Assembly (NCBI RefSeq): GCF_014646695.1
Contig: NZ_BMNT01000017.1
Location: 116,739-180,738, forward strand
DNA: 64,000 bases
From: Sphaerisporangium melleum
GTDB lineage: Bacteria > Actinomycetota > Actinomycetes > Streptosporangiales > Streptosporangiaceae
Direction of reading: 5' to 3'
Below, piece by piece: positions 16,849-25,471 of the stretch. The first letter of the stretch is position 1; each line of letters opens with the position of its first letter. The notes below the pieces were generated by a model, which did no database searches, was not told where the DNA came from, and saw only the letters and a program-made list of their open reading frames with translations. The position numbers were made by a program, and so were the translations under genes.

Positions 16849-17961
16849 ATGAAGGTCGGAGTACCCCGCGAGGTGAAGGACCAGGAGCACCGCGTCGCCC
16901 TCACCCCCGCGGGGGCCAACGAACTGGTGAGTCACGGGCACGAGGTCTTCGTGGAGCGGGGCGCGGGGGCGGGCTCCTCCATCCGGGACGAGGACTTCCA
17001 GGCGGCCGGCGCGGTGATCCTCGGCTCCGCGCAGGAGGTCTGGCACGACAGCGACATGATCCTCAAGGTCAAGGAGCCGATCGCCTCCGAGTATCCGCTC
17101 ATGCGCGAGGGACAGGTCCTGTTCACCTATCTCCATCTCGCGGCGTCCCGCAAGCTGACGCTGGCGGTGCTGGAGTCCGGGGTGACCGCCATCGCCTACG
17201 AGACCGTGCAGACCCCGGGCGGGGCGCTTCCCCTGCTCGCGCCGATGTCGGAGGTGGCGGGACGGCTCGCGCCGCAGGTCGGCGCGTACCACCTGATGCG
17301 GCAGGGCGGCGGGCGCGGGGTGCTCATGGGCGGCGTGCCGGGCGTCTACCCCGCCAAGGTGGTGGTGCTGGGCGCCGGGGTGACCGGGGTGAACGCCGCG
17401 GCGATCGCCCTCGGCATGCAGGCGCAGGTGCTGCTGCTGGACAAGAACATCGACCGGCTCCGCCAGGTGGACTCGATCTACCAGGGGCACCTGCGGACCG
17501 TCGCGTCCAACAGCTACGAGATCGAGCGTGCCGTCCTGGACGCCGACCTGGTGATCGGCGCGGTGCTGGTGCCCGGGGCCAAGGCGCCGAAGCTGGTCAC
17601 CAACGAGATGGTCGCCCGGATGAAGGAGGGCTCGGTGCTGGTCGACATCTCCATCGACCAGGGCGGGGCGTTCGAGGACTCCCGGCCGACCACCCACGCC
17701 CACCCGACCTACCAGGTGCACGACTCGGTGTTCTACTGCGTGGCCAACATGCCGGGGGCCGTGCCGCACACCTCGACGTACGCGCTGACCAACGTGACCG
17801 TCCCGTACGCGCTGGCGATCGCCGACAAGGGCTGGCGGGAGGCGTTGCGCGAGGATCCGGCGCTGGCCCTCGGGCTCAACGCGCACGCGGGCGTGCTCAC
17901 CAGCCGCCCGGTCGGCGAGGCGCACGCCCTGGATGCGGTCGACCCGGCCGAGGTCCTTTGA
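16849..17961 (+). CDS. ald: Alanine dehydrogenase
   Basis: This 370-residue cytoplasmic enzyme catalyses reversible NAD-dependent oxidative deamination of L-alanine to pyruvate and ammonia. The N-terminus MKVGVPREVKDQEHRVALTP is diagnostic. Substrate-binding Lys75 (ILKVKEPIAS), catalytic His96 (YLHLAAS) and Asp270 (VDISIDQGG) fall at the same numbers as in the mycobacterial enzyme. The Rossmann motif GAGVTG is at 175-180. The length matches the family. ATG 16849 follows a strong GGAAGGAGG site. It is transcribed alone and ends in a GC-rich inverted repeat facing the DUF3105 gene. Confidence 0.97.
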   Translation: MKVGVPREVKDQEHRVALTPAGANELVSHGHEVFVERGAGAGSSIRDEDFQAAGAVILGSAQEVWHDSDMILKVKEPIASEYPLMREGQVLFTYLHLAASRKLTLAVLESGVTAIAYETVQTPGGALPLLAPMSEVAGRLAPQVGAYHLMRQGGGRGVLMGGVPGVYPAKVVVLGAGVTGVNAAAIALGMQAQVLLLDKNIDRLRQVDSIYQGHLRTVASNSYEIERAVLDADLVIGAVLVPGAKAPKLVTNEMVARMKEGSVLVDISIDQGGAFEDSRPTTHAHPTYQVHDSVFYCVANMPGAVPHTSTYALTNVTVPYALAIADKGWREALREDPALALGLNAHAGVLTSRPVGEAHALDAVDPAEVL

Positions 17962-17982
17962 ACAGCGCCGCCGGAGACGCCG

Positions 17983-18012
17983 CCGGCCGGGGAGGGTTCC
18001 CTCCCCGGCCGG
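17983..18012. terminator. Bidirectional GC-rich hairpin between ald and DUF3105 gene
   Basis: ccggccggggaggg (17983-17996) and ccctccccggccgg (17999-18012) are exact reverse complements. The nominal loop is 2 bases, so the inner pairs must open. The hairpin lies between the stops of convergent genes at 17961 and 18035. Confidence 0.8.
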
Positions 18013-18034
18013 GACGAGATGACGGGCCGCGCCG

Positions 18035-18727
18035 TCAGGAGGTCGGCATCGCCGACGGTTCGGCCGAGCCGCTCGGCGCCGAGGACGGCGCGGTGGCGGG
18101 CAGCGGGTTGTCGGCGGCGAGCTTGTCGGTGGCGCCCTCACCGGAGCAGGTGGCGCCGTACTCGGGCGTGGTCTTCGGGTTCTGCTTGTACTTGGAGATG
18201 TAGCGCGGCAGGCGCGGGTCGTCGACGCCCTGCAGGACGAGCTGGTTGTTCCAGGAGCTGACCACGACCGGGGCCGGCAGCCCGGGGAACGGGCTCAGCA
18301 GGATGTAGTCGGAGGTGACCAGCGCCTTGAGCTTGTCCACCTGGGCCTTGGGCAGGTCGGGCCGGTAGGTGATCCAGACCGCGCCGTGCTCCATGGAGTG
18401 GACCGCGTTCTCGGAGTTGATCGGCGCGTCGTAGGTGCCGCACCGCTGCCAGCTCGGGTTGTGCTCGCCGCCCACCGGCGGGGCCTCGACGTACTTGACC
18501 TTGGCGGCCGTGTGCTGAGAGGCCTTGTAGGCGAAGGTCTTGACCCCGCCCAGCGAGGTCGCGTTGTTCTCCCTGATGACGTAGAAGCCGACCAGCCCGA
18601 TCACGAGGACGATGACGAAGCCGCCGACACCCCACATCAGCATCGCCGTGCGCCGTTCCTTGCGCTTCTGCGCGGCGCGCAGCTGGGCGAGATGCTCTCG
18701 CCGGGCCTGCGTCCTCTCCTTGGCCAT
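18035..18727 (-). CDS. DUF3105 membrane-anchored protein
   Basis: This 230-residue protein has a basic cytoplasmic N-terminus (TQARREHLAQLRAAQKRKER), one membrane helix at about 29-50 (MWGVGGFVIVLVIGLVGFYV) and an outer DUF3105 domain: PPVGGEHNPSWQRCGTYDAP, then ENAVHSMEHGAVWITYRPDL, with conserved His and Cys that look like metal or redox ligands. The C-terminal tail is Ser/Pro/Ala-rich. It is divergent from the DUF305 gene across 126 bases, a common actinobacterial pairing. A role in metal (copper) or envelope homeostasis is plausible but unproven. Confidence 0.9.
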   Translation of the reverse strand: MAKERTQARREHLAQLRAAQKRKERRTAMLMWGVGGFVIVLVIGLVGFYVIRENNATSLGGVKTFAYKASQHTAAKVKYVEAPPVGGEHNPSWQRCGTYDAPINSENAVHSMEHGAVWITYRPDLPKAQVDKLKALVTSDYILLSPFPGLPAPVVVSSWNNQLVLQGVDDPRLPRYISKYKQNPKTTPEYGATCSGEGATDKLAADNPLPATAPSSAPSGSAEPSAMPTS

Positions 18728-18853
18728 CGCGACTCCTTCAGCGGCTGTCTAAGGACATGTACGGTCAAGCTGCCATTACTTATGTGGAGGATAGTGGGTA
18801 GGTAATAACGTTTGCGTTCAACGTCCTGGACGATCCCCAACTCATGGCTGGCA
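18728..18853. promoter_or_regulatory. Shared divergent promoter region, DUF3105/DUF305
   Basis: This 126-base spacer is notably AT-richer than its surroundings (for example cattacttatgtggaggata) and must carry both promoters. No dyad operator was recognised. Start uncertainty for the DUF305 gene (TTG 18812 versus ATG 18854) could shorten it. Confidence 0.45.
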
Positions 18854-19489
18854 ATGGTCAACTCACGCTTCCGCCTGGTCCTCGTCGCGCTGGTCACCTG
18901 CGCGGTGACGGCCGCCGTCACGTTCCTGATCTTCGGTAGGTCCGCACCCCCGGGCGACGCCTCCCCCGAGGCCGGTTTCGCCCGTGACATGGCCGTTCAC
19001 CATGCTCAGGCGGTGGAGATGAGCTTCACCGTCCGCGACCAGACCACCGATCCGGCGATCCGCGGGCTCACCTACGACATCATCACGACGCAGACGGCGC
19101 AGCGTGGAATTTTCATGGGCTGGCTGCAGCAGTGGGGCCTGCCGCAGACCGGCGACCGGCCGTCCATGGCCTGGATGGCGGGCCACGGCGGGCACGGCGG
19201 CAGCGCGTCCACCACGGCACCGGCGGCGACCGGCGACGCCGCGATGCCCGGCATGGCCACACCCGAGGAGCTCAAGGAGCTGGCCGGCGCCAAGGGCAAG
19301 GACGCCGAGGTCATGTTCCTGCGGCTGATGATCCGCCACCACCGCGGCGGCGTGGACATGGCCAAGGCGGCGCTGAAGCTCACCGCCCGTGACGAGGTGC
19401 GCACGATGGCGCAGCACATCGTGGACACCCAGGACGGCGAGATCGCCTACATGACCGACCTGCTCGCCAAGCGCGACGCCGCACCCTGA
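18854..19489 (+). CDS. DUF305 secreted/anchored protein
   Basis: This protein of about 211 residues has an N-terminal signal or anchor (RFRLVLVALVTCAVTAAVTF) and a ferritin-like DUF305 helical bundle. The two paired-His signatures are MAVHHAQAVEMS and LRLMIRHHRGGVDMAKAALK, separated by a Gly/His-rich linker (MAGHGGHGG). Start ATG 18854 lacks a strong ribosome site; a TTG at 18812 would add 14 residues. DUF305 proteins are linked to metal, especially copper, handling at the cell surface. The divergent DUF3105 partner and the copC module about 10 kb away fit that idea loosely. Confidence 0.88.
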   Translation: MVNSRFRLVLVALVTCAVTAAVTFLIFGRSAPPGDASPEAGFARDMAVHHAQAVEMSFTVRDQTTDPAIRGLTYDIITTQTAQRGIFMGWLQQWGLPQTGDRPSMAWMAGHGGHGGSASTTAPAATGDAAMPGMATPEELKELAGAKGKDAEVMFLRLMIRHHRGGVDMAKAALKLTARDEVRTMAQHIVDTQDGEIAYMTDLLAKRDAAP

Positions 19490-19495
19490 CTCCGG

Positions 19496-19525
19496 CCGGC
19501 GGCGACCGGGGCCGCGCGCCGCCGG
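19496..19525. terminator. Probable hairpin between convergent DUF305 and threonine aldolase genes
   Basis: ccggcggcg (19496-19504) pairs with cgccgccgg (19517-19525) around a 12-base GC-rich loop. It lies between stops at 19489 and 19573. Confidence 0.5.
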
Positions 19526-19572
19526 GTGACCGCGGCGCGCTCCGGCCCGCGGACGTCAGGCCGGGGGACGGG

Positions 19573-20661
19573 TCAGCGGCCCATCTCCTCGGCCACGGCG
19601 GCGGCGAAGGCGTCCACGTCGGCCTCGGTGGTGTCGAAGGCGGTCATCCAGCGGACCTCGCCGGTGGCCTCGTTCCAGGTGTAGAAGCGGAACCGCTTGC
19701 GCACGCGGTCGGCCACCTCGCCGGGCAGGACGGCGAAGACGGCGTTGGCCTCGACCGGCCGGGTCAGGGTGACGCCGGGGATGTCGCGCACGGCGGCGGC
19801 CAGGCGTGCGGCCATCGCATTGGCGGCGCGCGCGTTGCGCAGCCACAGGTCCCCGGCGAGCAGCGCCTCGAACTGGGCCGAGACGAACCGCATCTTCGAG
19901 GCGAGCTGCATGGAGCTCTTCCTGAGGTAGACCAGGCCGCGGACGGCCGAGGGGGTGAGCACGACGATGGCCTCGCCGAACATCAGCCCGCTCTTGGTGC
20001 CGCCGAAGGACAGCACGTCCACCCCGGCGTCGCTGGTCAGGGCGCGCAGCGGCACGTCCAGCGCCGCGGCGGCGTTGGCCAGGCGCGAGCCGTCCATGTG
20101 CAGCAGCAGGCCGAGCTCGCGGCAGTGCGCCGCGATGGCCGAGATCTGCTCGGGGGTGTAGACCGTGCCGAGCTCGGTGCTCTGGCTGATCGTCACGACC
20201 TTCGGCTGGGCGCGGTGCTCGTCCCCGAAGCCCCACGCCTGGCGGTCGATCAGCTCGGGGGTGAGCCTGCCGTCGGGGGTGGGCACGGTGAGGAGCTTCA
20301 GCCCGCCGCTGCGCTCGGGCGCGCCGCCCTCGTCGGTGTTGACGTGCGCGCTCTCGGCGCAGATCACCGCCTCCCAGGGCGTGGTCATCGCCCGCAGCCC
20401 GACGACGTTGGCGCCGGTGCCGTTGAAGACCGGCCACGCCTGGGCGCCGGGCCCGAAGTGCCGCTGGAAGATCTCTTGGAGCGCCTCGGTGTAGACGTCC
20501 TCACCGTAGGCGATCTGGTGGCCGCCGTTGGCCAGGGCCAGCGCCTGCAGGACCTCCGGGTGCACCCCCGCGTAGTTGTCGCTGGCGAACCCCTTGACCG
20601 CCGGGTCGTGCCGGCGCCGCGCCTGCGTCGCCGTCCGACCTTCGTCCCGCTCGTGGCTCAC
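19573..20661 (-). CDS. Low-specificity L-threonine aldolase family enzyme
   Basis: This 362-residue PLP enzyme of the beta-eliminating lyase/threonine aldolase fold cleaves beta-hydroxy amino acids to glycine plus an aldehyde. Visible features are the N-terminal FASDNYAGVHPEVLQAL, the cofactor-contacting HMDGSRLANAAAAL (188-201) and the Schiff-base Lys223 in LSFGGTKSGLMFGEA. The GTG start at 20661 follows GGGGGAG by about nine bases; longer frames upstream lack support. It is the last gene of a DUF6421-SDR-aldolase run (68-base gap to the SDR gene), an arrangement I recognise in other actinobacteria. Confidence 0.88.
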   Translation of the reverse strand: MSHERDEGRTATQARRRHDPAVKGFASDNYAGVHPEVLQALALANGGHQIAYGEDVYTEALQEIFQRHFGPGAQAWPVFNGTGANVVGLRAMTTPWEAVICAESAHVNTDEGGAPERSGGLKLLTVPTPDGRLTPELIDRQAWGFGDEHRAQPKVVTISQSTELGTVYTPEQISAIAAHCRELGLLLHMDGSRLANAAAALDVPLRALTSDAGVDVLSFGGTKSGLMFGEAIVVLTPSAVRGLVYLRKSSMQLASKMRFVSAQFEALLAGDLWLRNARAANAMAARLAAAVRDIPGVTLTRPVEANAVFAVLPGEVADRVRKRFRFYTWNEATGEVRWMTAFDTTEADVDAFAAAVAEEMGR

Positions 20662-20729
20662 GTGCCCCGCTCCCCCGTCCTGTTCCCCGCGCACGCCGCT
20701 CGCGGGCGTGCCGATCGCGTCGCCGCCGG

Positions 20730-21410
20730 TCACCCCGTGAGGTCCAGGCGCACGCCGTTGACCTCGGCGGCCGGACGGTCCCACAGCGCGGCGACGGCGG
20801 CGGCGAGGTCGGCGACGTCGGTGAACCCCGGGAACGCGCGCTCCGGGCTCGCGGCGCGCATCTCGTCGTTGACCAGCGCCTTGATCACCAGGATCGTGGC
20901 GGCGCTGCGGGTGTCGCGCAGCGCGTCGGCCAGGGCGAGCGTCCACGCCTCGGCCGCGGCCTTGGCTGCGGCGTAGGCGGCGCCGCCCTGGGTGGGCGCC
21001 TGGGCCGCCTTGGCCGAGACGATGGCGAACCGGCCGTCCTCGCTGTCGCGCAGTAGCGGCTCGAAGGCCAGCGTGACGTTCTGCAGCGTGCGGATCAGCA
21101 GCACGTGCAGGGCGTCCCAGTCGGCCAGGTCGGTGCTCGCGAAGGTCTTGCCGCCCCGCCAGCCGCCGACGAGGTGCACGACCCCGTCGACGTGGCCGTG
21201 CTCGCGCTTGATCTCGGCGGCGACCTGGCGCACGGCCTCGAGGTCGGTCAGGTCGACGGCGAGCACGCCGTCGGCGGCGTGCCGGGCCAGGCCGATCACG
21301 GTGTCGCCGCGCGCGGCCAGCCGCTCGGTGACCGCGCGCCCGGTGGGGCCGCCCGCTCCCGCGACCACCACGACCCGGCCCGTCGTCGCGCCCTTGCCGC
21401 CGTCGCTCAC
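20730..21410 (-). CDS. Short-chain dehydrogenase/reductase
   Basis: This 226-residue SDR has the cofactor motif GAGGPTGRAV near the N-terminus, GGWRGGK in place of the usual NNAG strand, catalytic Ser in AIVSAKAA, and AYAAAKAAAEAW as the YxxxK motif. The GTG start overlaps the DUF6421 stop in a GTGA junction, so the two are translationally coupled. The substrate is unknown. Coupling to the DUF6421 protein and a threonine-aldolase-like enzyme suggests a shared small-molecule pathway. Confidence 0.88.
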   Translation of the reverse strand: MSDGGKGATTGRVVVVAGAGGPTGRAVTERLAARGDTVIGLARHAADGVLAVDLTDLEAVRQVAAEIKREHGHVDGVVHLVGGWRGGKTFASTDLADWDALHVLLIRTLQNVTLAFEPLLRDSEDGRFAIVSAKAAQAPTQGGAAYAAAKAAAEAWTLALADALRDTRSAATILVIKALVNDEMRAASPERAFPGFTDVADLAAAVAALWDRPAAEVNGVRLDLTG

Positions 21411-23467
21411 GCGCGGATTCCCTTCGTCGCCTCGATGACTCCGGAAAGCTTACGCCGCAGGGCTTCGTAGAACATGCTCAGGGGGAACTCGTCGGGCAGC
21501 ACCGCGTCCACCACCGCCTTGGGGAATCCCTCCACCGGCAGGGCGTCGGCCCCGCGGTTCCACACCGAGGCGGGGTGCGGGGCGACGTAGGAGGCCACCA
21601 GCCGGTGCGCGGCCAGCCAGTGCGCCAGCTTGGCGCGGTCGATGCCGTCCCGGTACAGCTTCTCCACCTCGCCGCGCAGGTCGGCGACGCAGCCGGCGAC
21701 CCGGTCCCAGTCGATGGACAGCCGGTTGTCGGTCCAGCGGATCACGTCGTTGCGGTGCAGGTAGGCGAACAGGAGCTGGCCGCCGAGACCGTCGTAGTTG
21801 CGCACCCGCTCGCCGGTGATCGGGAAGCGGAACAGCCGGTCGAACAGCACGGCGTACTGGACGTAGCGGGCGTGCGGCACGCCCTGCTCCTCCAGCGCGA
21901 CCGCCTCGCCGAACGCGGTCAGGTCGCAGCGCAGCTCCTCCAGGGAGTACAGCCAGTACGGCATGCGCTGCTTGATCATGAACGGGTCGAAGGGCAGGTC
22001 GCCGTGGCTGTGGGTGCGGTCGTGGACGAGGTCCCACAGTACGAAGGTGTCCTGGGCGAGCTCCTGGCTCGACAGCAGGCGGGCGGCGTCCGGCGGGAGG
22101 GCGAGCTTGAGGATGTCGGCGGCGGCGCGGCTGACGCTGCGGAACCGGGCGGCCTCGCGGTCGCAGAAGATCGCGCCCCAGGTGAAGCGCGGCGGGGTCT
22201 CGCGCACCGCGACCGTCTCGGGGAACAGCACGGCGCTGTTGGTGTCGTACCCGGCGGTGAAGTCGACGAAGGTGATCGGCACGAACATCGGGTTGTCGTA
22301 CCGGTCGCGCTCCAGCTCGGCCAGCCAGCCGGGCCAGACGGTACGGATCCAGACGGCCTCCAGGTTGCGCGCCGGGTTGCCGTTCTGGGTGTACATCGGG
22401 AAGACGACCAGGTGCTCCAGCCCGTCGATCCGCTGGGTGTCGGGGTGGAAGGCGTTCAGCGAGTCGAGGAAGTCGGGCACGCCGAATCCTGTGGCCTGCC
22501 ATTTGCGCAGGTCGGTGACGACGGCGGCGAGGTAGTCGCGGTCGTGCGGGAAGCGGTGCGCGAGAGCCTCGACGGCGGCGGCGACCCGGTCGACGATGGG
22601 CGAGGCGGCCGCGGCGTCGGCGACCGAGCCGTCCTTGGCGGTGAGCGGGCGCAGCTGTTCGACGGCGGCCTTCAGCGTGGCGAACGCGGCGTCCGGAGTG
22701 CGCCCGCCTGCGACGGCGGCCGGGACGCGGGCGGCCCAGGTGACGACGTTGCCCCACAGGCGGGCGTGCCGCAGGTCGTCGATGGAGTCGTCGCCGAACA
22801 GGTCGGAGTCGGCGAAGACCACGACCCGGCCCTCGCCGTGGCGCAGGGCCAGGGCCAGGGCGCGCCCGGCCGGGTCGGCCGTGGCGGAGGTCTCGAACAG
22901 GACGGTCGCGCCGGGCGGCGGGGTGAGCACACCGGCCCGGTAGAAGCAGGCTTCGCGGGCGCCCGCGGTCAGGTCGTCCGCCGAGCCGGGGACCGGCCGG
23001 CCGAGCACCCAGGTGGCCACGCCGTTGAAGCGGGCGCCCGGGTCCTGCACGGTGGTGTGCTCGATGCCGACGCCGAAGCGGGCCAGCAGTTCGGCGAGGT
23101 TGTTGCCGTACTTCTCCTGCTCGCACTCGGCGAGCACGATCAGGCCGCCGCCCTCGGCGACGTAGCGCTCGATGGCGTCGATCTCCTCGGTGGGCAGGAC
23201 CGGGCTGCCGAGCCCGGTGGTGCGCTCCCAGCGGTCGGCGGAGGGGTGCGCGATGACGAAGACGTCGTAGGCGTTCAGCACGGCCGAGGTGATCGGGCCC
23301 TCGGTGTGCGCGGTGACGGTGTGGCCGAGACCGCACAGGACCTGCGCGGCGCGGGCGTAGCTGTTGTCGTCGGGGTGCGCCGGGTTGATCGCCTCGGCGA
23401 CCTCGCGGCGGATCGTCCAGGACTCGCTGTGCGCCTCGTCGAACAGCACTCGCGGAAAGGCCCTCAT
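21407..23467 (-). CDS. DUF6421 protein with N-terminal ThuA/DUF4350-like domain
   Basis: This 686-residue protein starts at ATG 23467, with GGAGG 11 bases upstream. Residues 1-270 resemble a glutamine-amidotransferase/ThuA-like fold (RVLFDEAHSESWTIRREVAE, DVFVIAHPSADRWE, YVAEGGGLIVLAECEQEKYG). The rest is the DUF6421 region with many Trp/Asp motifs (FVLWDLVHDRTHSHGDLPFD, FMIKQRMPYWLYSLEELRCD). His/Asp clusters suggest metal-dependent chemistry, but no reaction is known. It leads a three-gene operon with the SDR and threonine-aldolase-like genes; the overlap with the SDR shows a tight functional link. Confidence 0.85.
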   Translation of the reverse strand: MRAFPRVLFDEAHSESWTIRREVAEAINPAHPDDNSYARAAQVLCGLGHTVTAHTEGPITSAVLNAYDVFVIAHPSADRWERTTGLGSPVLPTEEIDAIERYVAEGGGLIVLAECEQEKYGNNLAELLARFGVGIEHTTVQDPGARFNGVATWVLGRPVPGSADDLTAGAREACFYRAGVLTPPPGATVLFETSATADPAGRALALALRHGEGRVVVFADSDLFGDDSIDDLRHARLWGNVVTWAARVPAAVAGGRTPDAAFATLKAAVEQLRPLTAKDGSVADAAAASPIVDRVAAAVEALAHRFPHDRDYLAAVVTDLRKWQATGFGVPDFLDSLNAFHPDTQRIDGLEHLVVFPMYTQNGNPARNLEAVWIRTVWPGWLAELERDRYDNPMFVPITFVDFTAGYDTNSAVLFPETVAVRETPPRFTWGAIFCDREAARFRSVSRAAADILKLALPPDAARLLSSQELAQDTFVLWDLVHDRTHSHGDLPFDPFMIKQRMPYWLYSLEELRCDLTAFGEAVALEEQGVPHARYVQYAVLFDRLFRFPITGERVRNYDGLGGQLLFAYLHRNDVIRWTDNRLSIDWDRVAGCVADLRGEVEKLYRDGIDRAKLAHWLAAHRLVASYVAPHPASVWNRGADALPVEGFPKAVVDAVLPDEFPLSMFYEALRRKLSGVIEATKGIRA

Positions 23468-23734
23468 ACCGCCACATCCCTCCGTAGGTGAAATATCTTC
23501 GTCTTCCTCCGCATATGTACGGAAAATATACATGCAGTGCGCCAAGCAGCGGGAAACCCGTGCGCCACGGGCTCGAAGGGCGCCCGAGGCGCGAAGGCGA
23601 TCACCGGCGCGTCCGGTAGCAGATCGTTCAACGACCGATTGCAAGTGCGTGTCGGCGGCCGTCCGAGCCTTGTCCGGCGCCGGATGCACTGCGACGCTGG
23701 GAGCACCACGGCGGCTCGCTAACAGGAGGCGGAA
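23468..23734. promoter_or_regulatory. Divergent promoter region, DUF6421 operon / pseudo-protease-kinase operon
   Basis: This 267-base spacer has an AT-rich patch (catatgtacggaaaatata at about 23511) close to the DUF6421 start, containing atgta/tacat half-sites nine bases apart. The start-proximal rightward side carries AACAGGAGG before ATG 23735. No other signal was seen. Confidence 0.35.
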
Positions 23735-25471
23735 ATGCCCCGCCTGCACCACCTCGTCGCGGGGCTGAGCGCCCTTGGATCACTGGTCCTCACCCTCCAC
23801 CCGCATCCGAGCGGCTCGACCGACCGCGTCACCCCTGGAACGGTCCGCGTCGAGGCCACGACCCACGTGACCATCAACCTGCTGGACGACCGGGGCGTCA
23901 TCCAGCAGGTGGTGCGCGAATACGACACACCGGCCGGCACCGGGAGCGGGTTCACCGTCTCCCCCGACGGTGTCGTGGTGACCGCCACCGGCGTCGTGCG
24001 GCCGGCCAAGGACCCGGCCGTCTACGCCGCCAACCGCGTCTTCGCCGAGCACTTCAAGGTCAAGGTCCCGGCGGACTTCTCCCGGCACAAGCTGAAGAAC
24101 CCCGAGCTGAACGCCCGGCTCCAGGCGTGCTATCCGCCGCGCAACTCCCACTGCATCGTCACCACGAACCTGAAGATCACGGTGTTCCCCTACGCCGACC
24201 CGCCGGTCTCCGAGGGGTACCCGGCCGACCTGCTGCACAGCGGTGGCTCGCCCGGATCGCCCGCCGTGCTCAAGCTGGCCAAGGGCGGCGAGGACGGCAC
24301 GCTGCCGACCGTGCCGCTCGGCACCACGCTGGGCAGCGGCATCGAGTCGGTGGACACCGCCGGCCTGCCCAGCCGGCCGAGCGCGAAGAACCCGCCCGTG
24401 CTGCAGACCGCCCACCTCGACCCGCCGGGCGGCCGCACCTTCAAGCCCGCCGAACGGGACAAGCTGGCCGCGTTCCTCAAGGCCGACGGCGAGGGGGCGG
24501 CGGTGATCGACGACACCAAGAGCGAGGTCGTCGGCCTGCTCACCGGCAGCGGCGGCGCGGCGACGCTGACTCCGGTGGACGACATCAGGTCCGCGCTGGT
24601 CGCCGCCGACGTGACCGCGCGCCGCGGGCCGGTCGACGTGGTGTACGAGACCGCGCTCGCCCCGTTCCACAACAAGTCCTACGCGGGCGCGATCCCCGTG
24701 CTGGAGCAGGTGCTCAGGCTCCGTCCCGACCACGTGGTCGCCCAGGACCATCTGCGCACCGCCCGCGCCGCCCGCGGCGGGGCCGGCACCGTCTCGCCCG
24801 GCCCGTCCACGACACCACCGGCCGTCACGGGTTCGTCCGCGGGTTCGGCGTCCCGGCTGCTGCTGCCGGTCTCGGCCGGGGTGGTCGCGCTGGCCGCCAT
24901 GGTCGCGGTGGCGGTGCCGCTCATGCTGCGCCGCCGCAGGCGGGTCGCCGCCGTGACTCCGGGGGGCCTCACCGATCCCCACGGCCCGCGGGAGTTCGCG
25001 CAGCTCGCGGAGCACGCGGAGCTCGGCGAGTTCGCGGAGCCGGGCGGGTTCCGCGAACCGCTCCCGGCCGGCTCGCCCGGCACGGGCGGGTTCCCGGCGA
25101 CGTCCGGTCACTCCGGTGCGGACGGCGCGTACGGATACGGCGGCCCGGTGGGCGCCGCCGGGGCGTCCTTCCCGGGAGGCTCTGGGGATTCCGGCGGCTC
25201 ATCCGGCTCGCCGGGCGCCGCGCAGCCGGCCGGTTCCGCCCCGGGCGCGGCCGGCGTCCCCTCCCCCGGTGGCGCGTCCTGGCCGCCCCAGGGAACGCAG
25301 GCCATGGAGCCGCCGTACCCGGCCGAGCGGGCCGGCGACCCGTCCCCGCCGGCCGGCGTCCCGGTGCCGGCGCCCGGCGGCACGCAGGCGCGCTTCTGCA
25401 CCCAGTGCGGCATGCGCCTGGGCAAGGCGCACCGGTTCTGCGGCTTCTGCGGGAACCCGGTGGAGCAATGA
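23735..25471 (+). CDS. Membrane pseudo-protease (trypsin-like fold) with cytoplasmic zinc ribbon
   Basis: This 578-residue protein has an N-terminal signal, a trypsin/DegP-like domain (to about 300), a short TPR-like helical segment, a membrane helix at about 370-395, a Pro/Gly-rich cytoplasmic linker, and a C-terminal zinc ribbon (RFCTQCGMRLGKAHRFCGFC, CxxC...CxxC). The protease motifs are degenerate: where DegP has TNxHV this reads VVVTATGVV, and where GxSGGP is expected it reads GEGAAVIDD. His and Ser are therefore both absent. It is likely a binding, not cleaving, domain. Its stop overlaps the kinase start by ATGA, so it probably works with that kinase as a sensor, substrate or scaffold. 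Confidence 0.75.
   Translation: MPRLHHLVAGLSALGSLVLTLHPHPSGSTDRVTPGTVRVEATTHVTINLLDDRGVIQQVVREYDTPAGTGSGFTVSPDGVVVTATGVVRPAKDPAVYAANRVFAEHFKVKVPADFSRHKLKNPELNARLQACYPPRNSHCIVTTNLKITVFPYADPPVSEGYPADLLHSGGSPGSPAVLKLAKGGEDGTLPTVPLGTTLGSGIESVDTAGLPSRPSAKNPPVLQTAHLDPPGGRTFKPAERDKLAAFLKADGEGAAVIDDTKSEVVGLLTGSGGAATLTPVDDIRSALVAADVTARRGPVDVVYETALAPFHNKSYAGAIPVLEQVLRLRPDHVVAQDHLRTARAARGGAGTVSPGPSTTPPAVTGSSAGSASRLLLPVSAGVVALAAMVAVAVPLMLRRRRRVAAVTPGGLTDPHGPREFAQLAEHAELGEFAEPGGFREPLPAGSPGTGGFPATSGHSGADGAYGYGGPVGAAGASFPGGSGDSGGSSGSPGAAQPAGSAPGAAGVPSPGGASWPPQGTQAMEPPYPAERAGDPSPPAGVPVPAPGGTQARFCTQCGMRLGKAHRFCGFCGNPVEQ

Noticed and set aside
18639..18856. Possible CsoR-type copper operator between DUF3105 and DUF305 genes
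   Set aside because: No G-tract/C-tract dyad of the expected type could be found by reading both strands.
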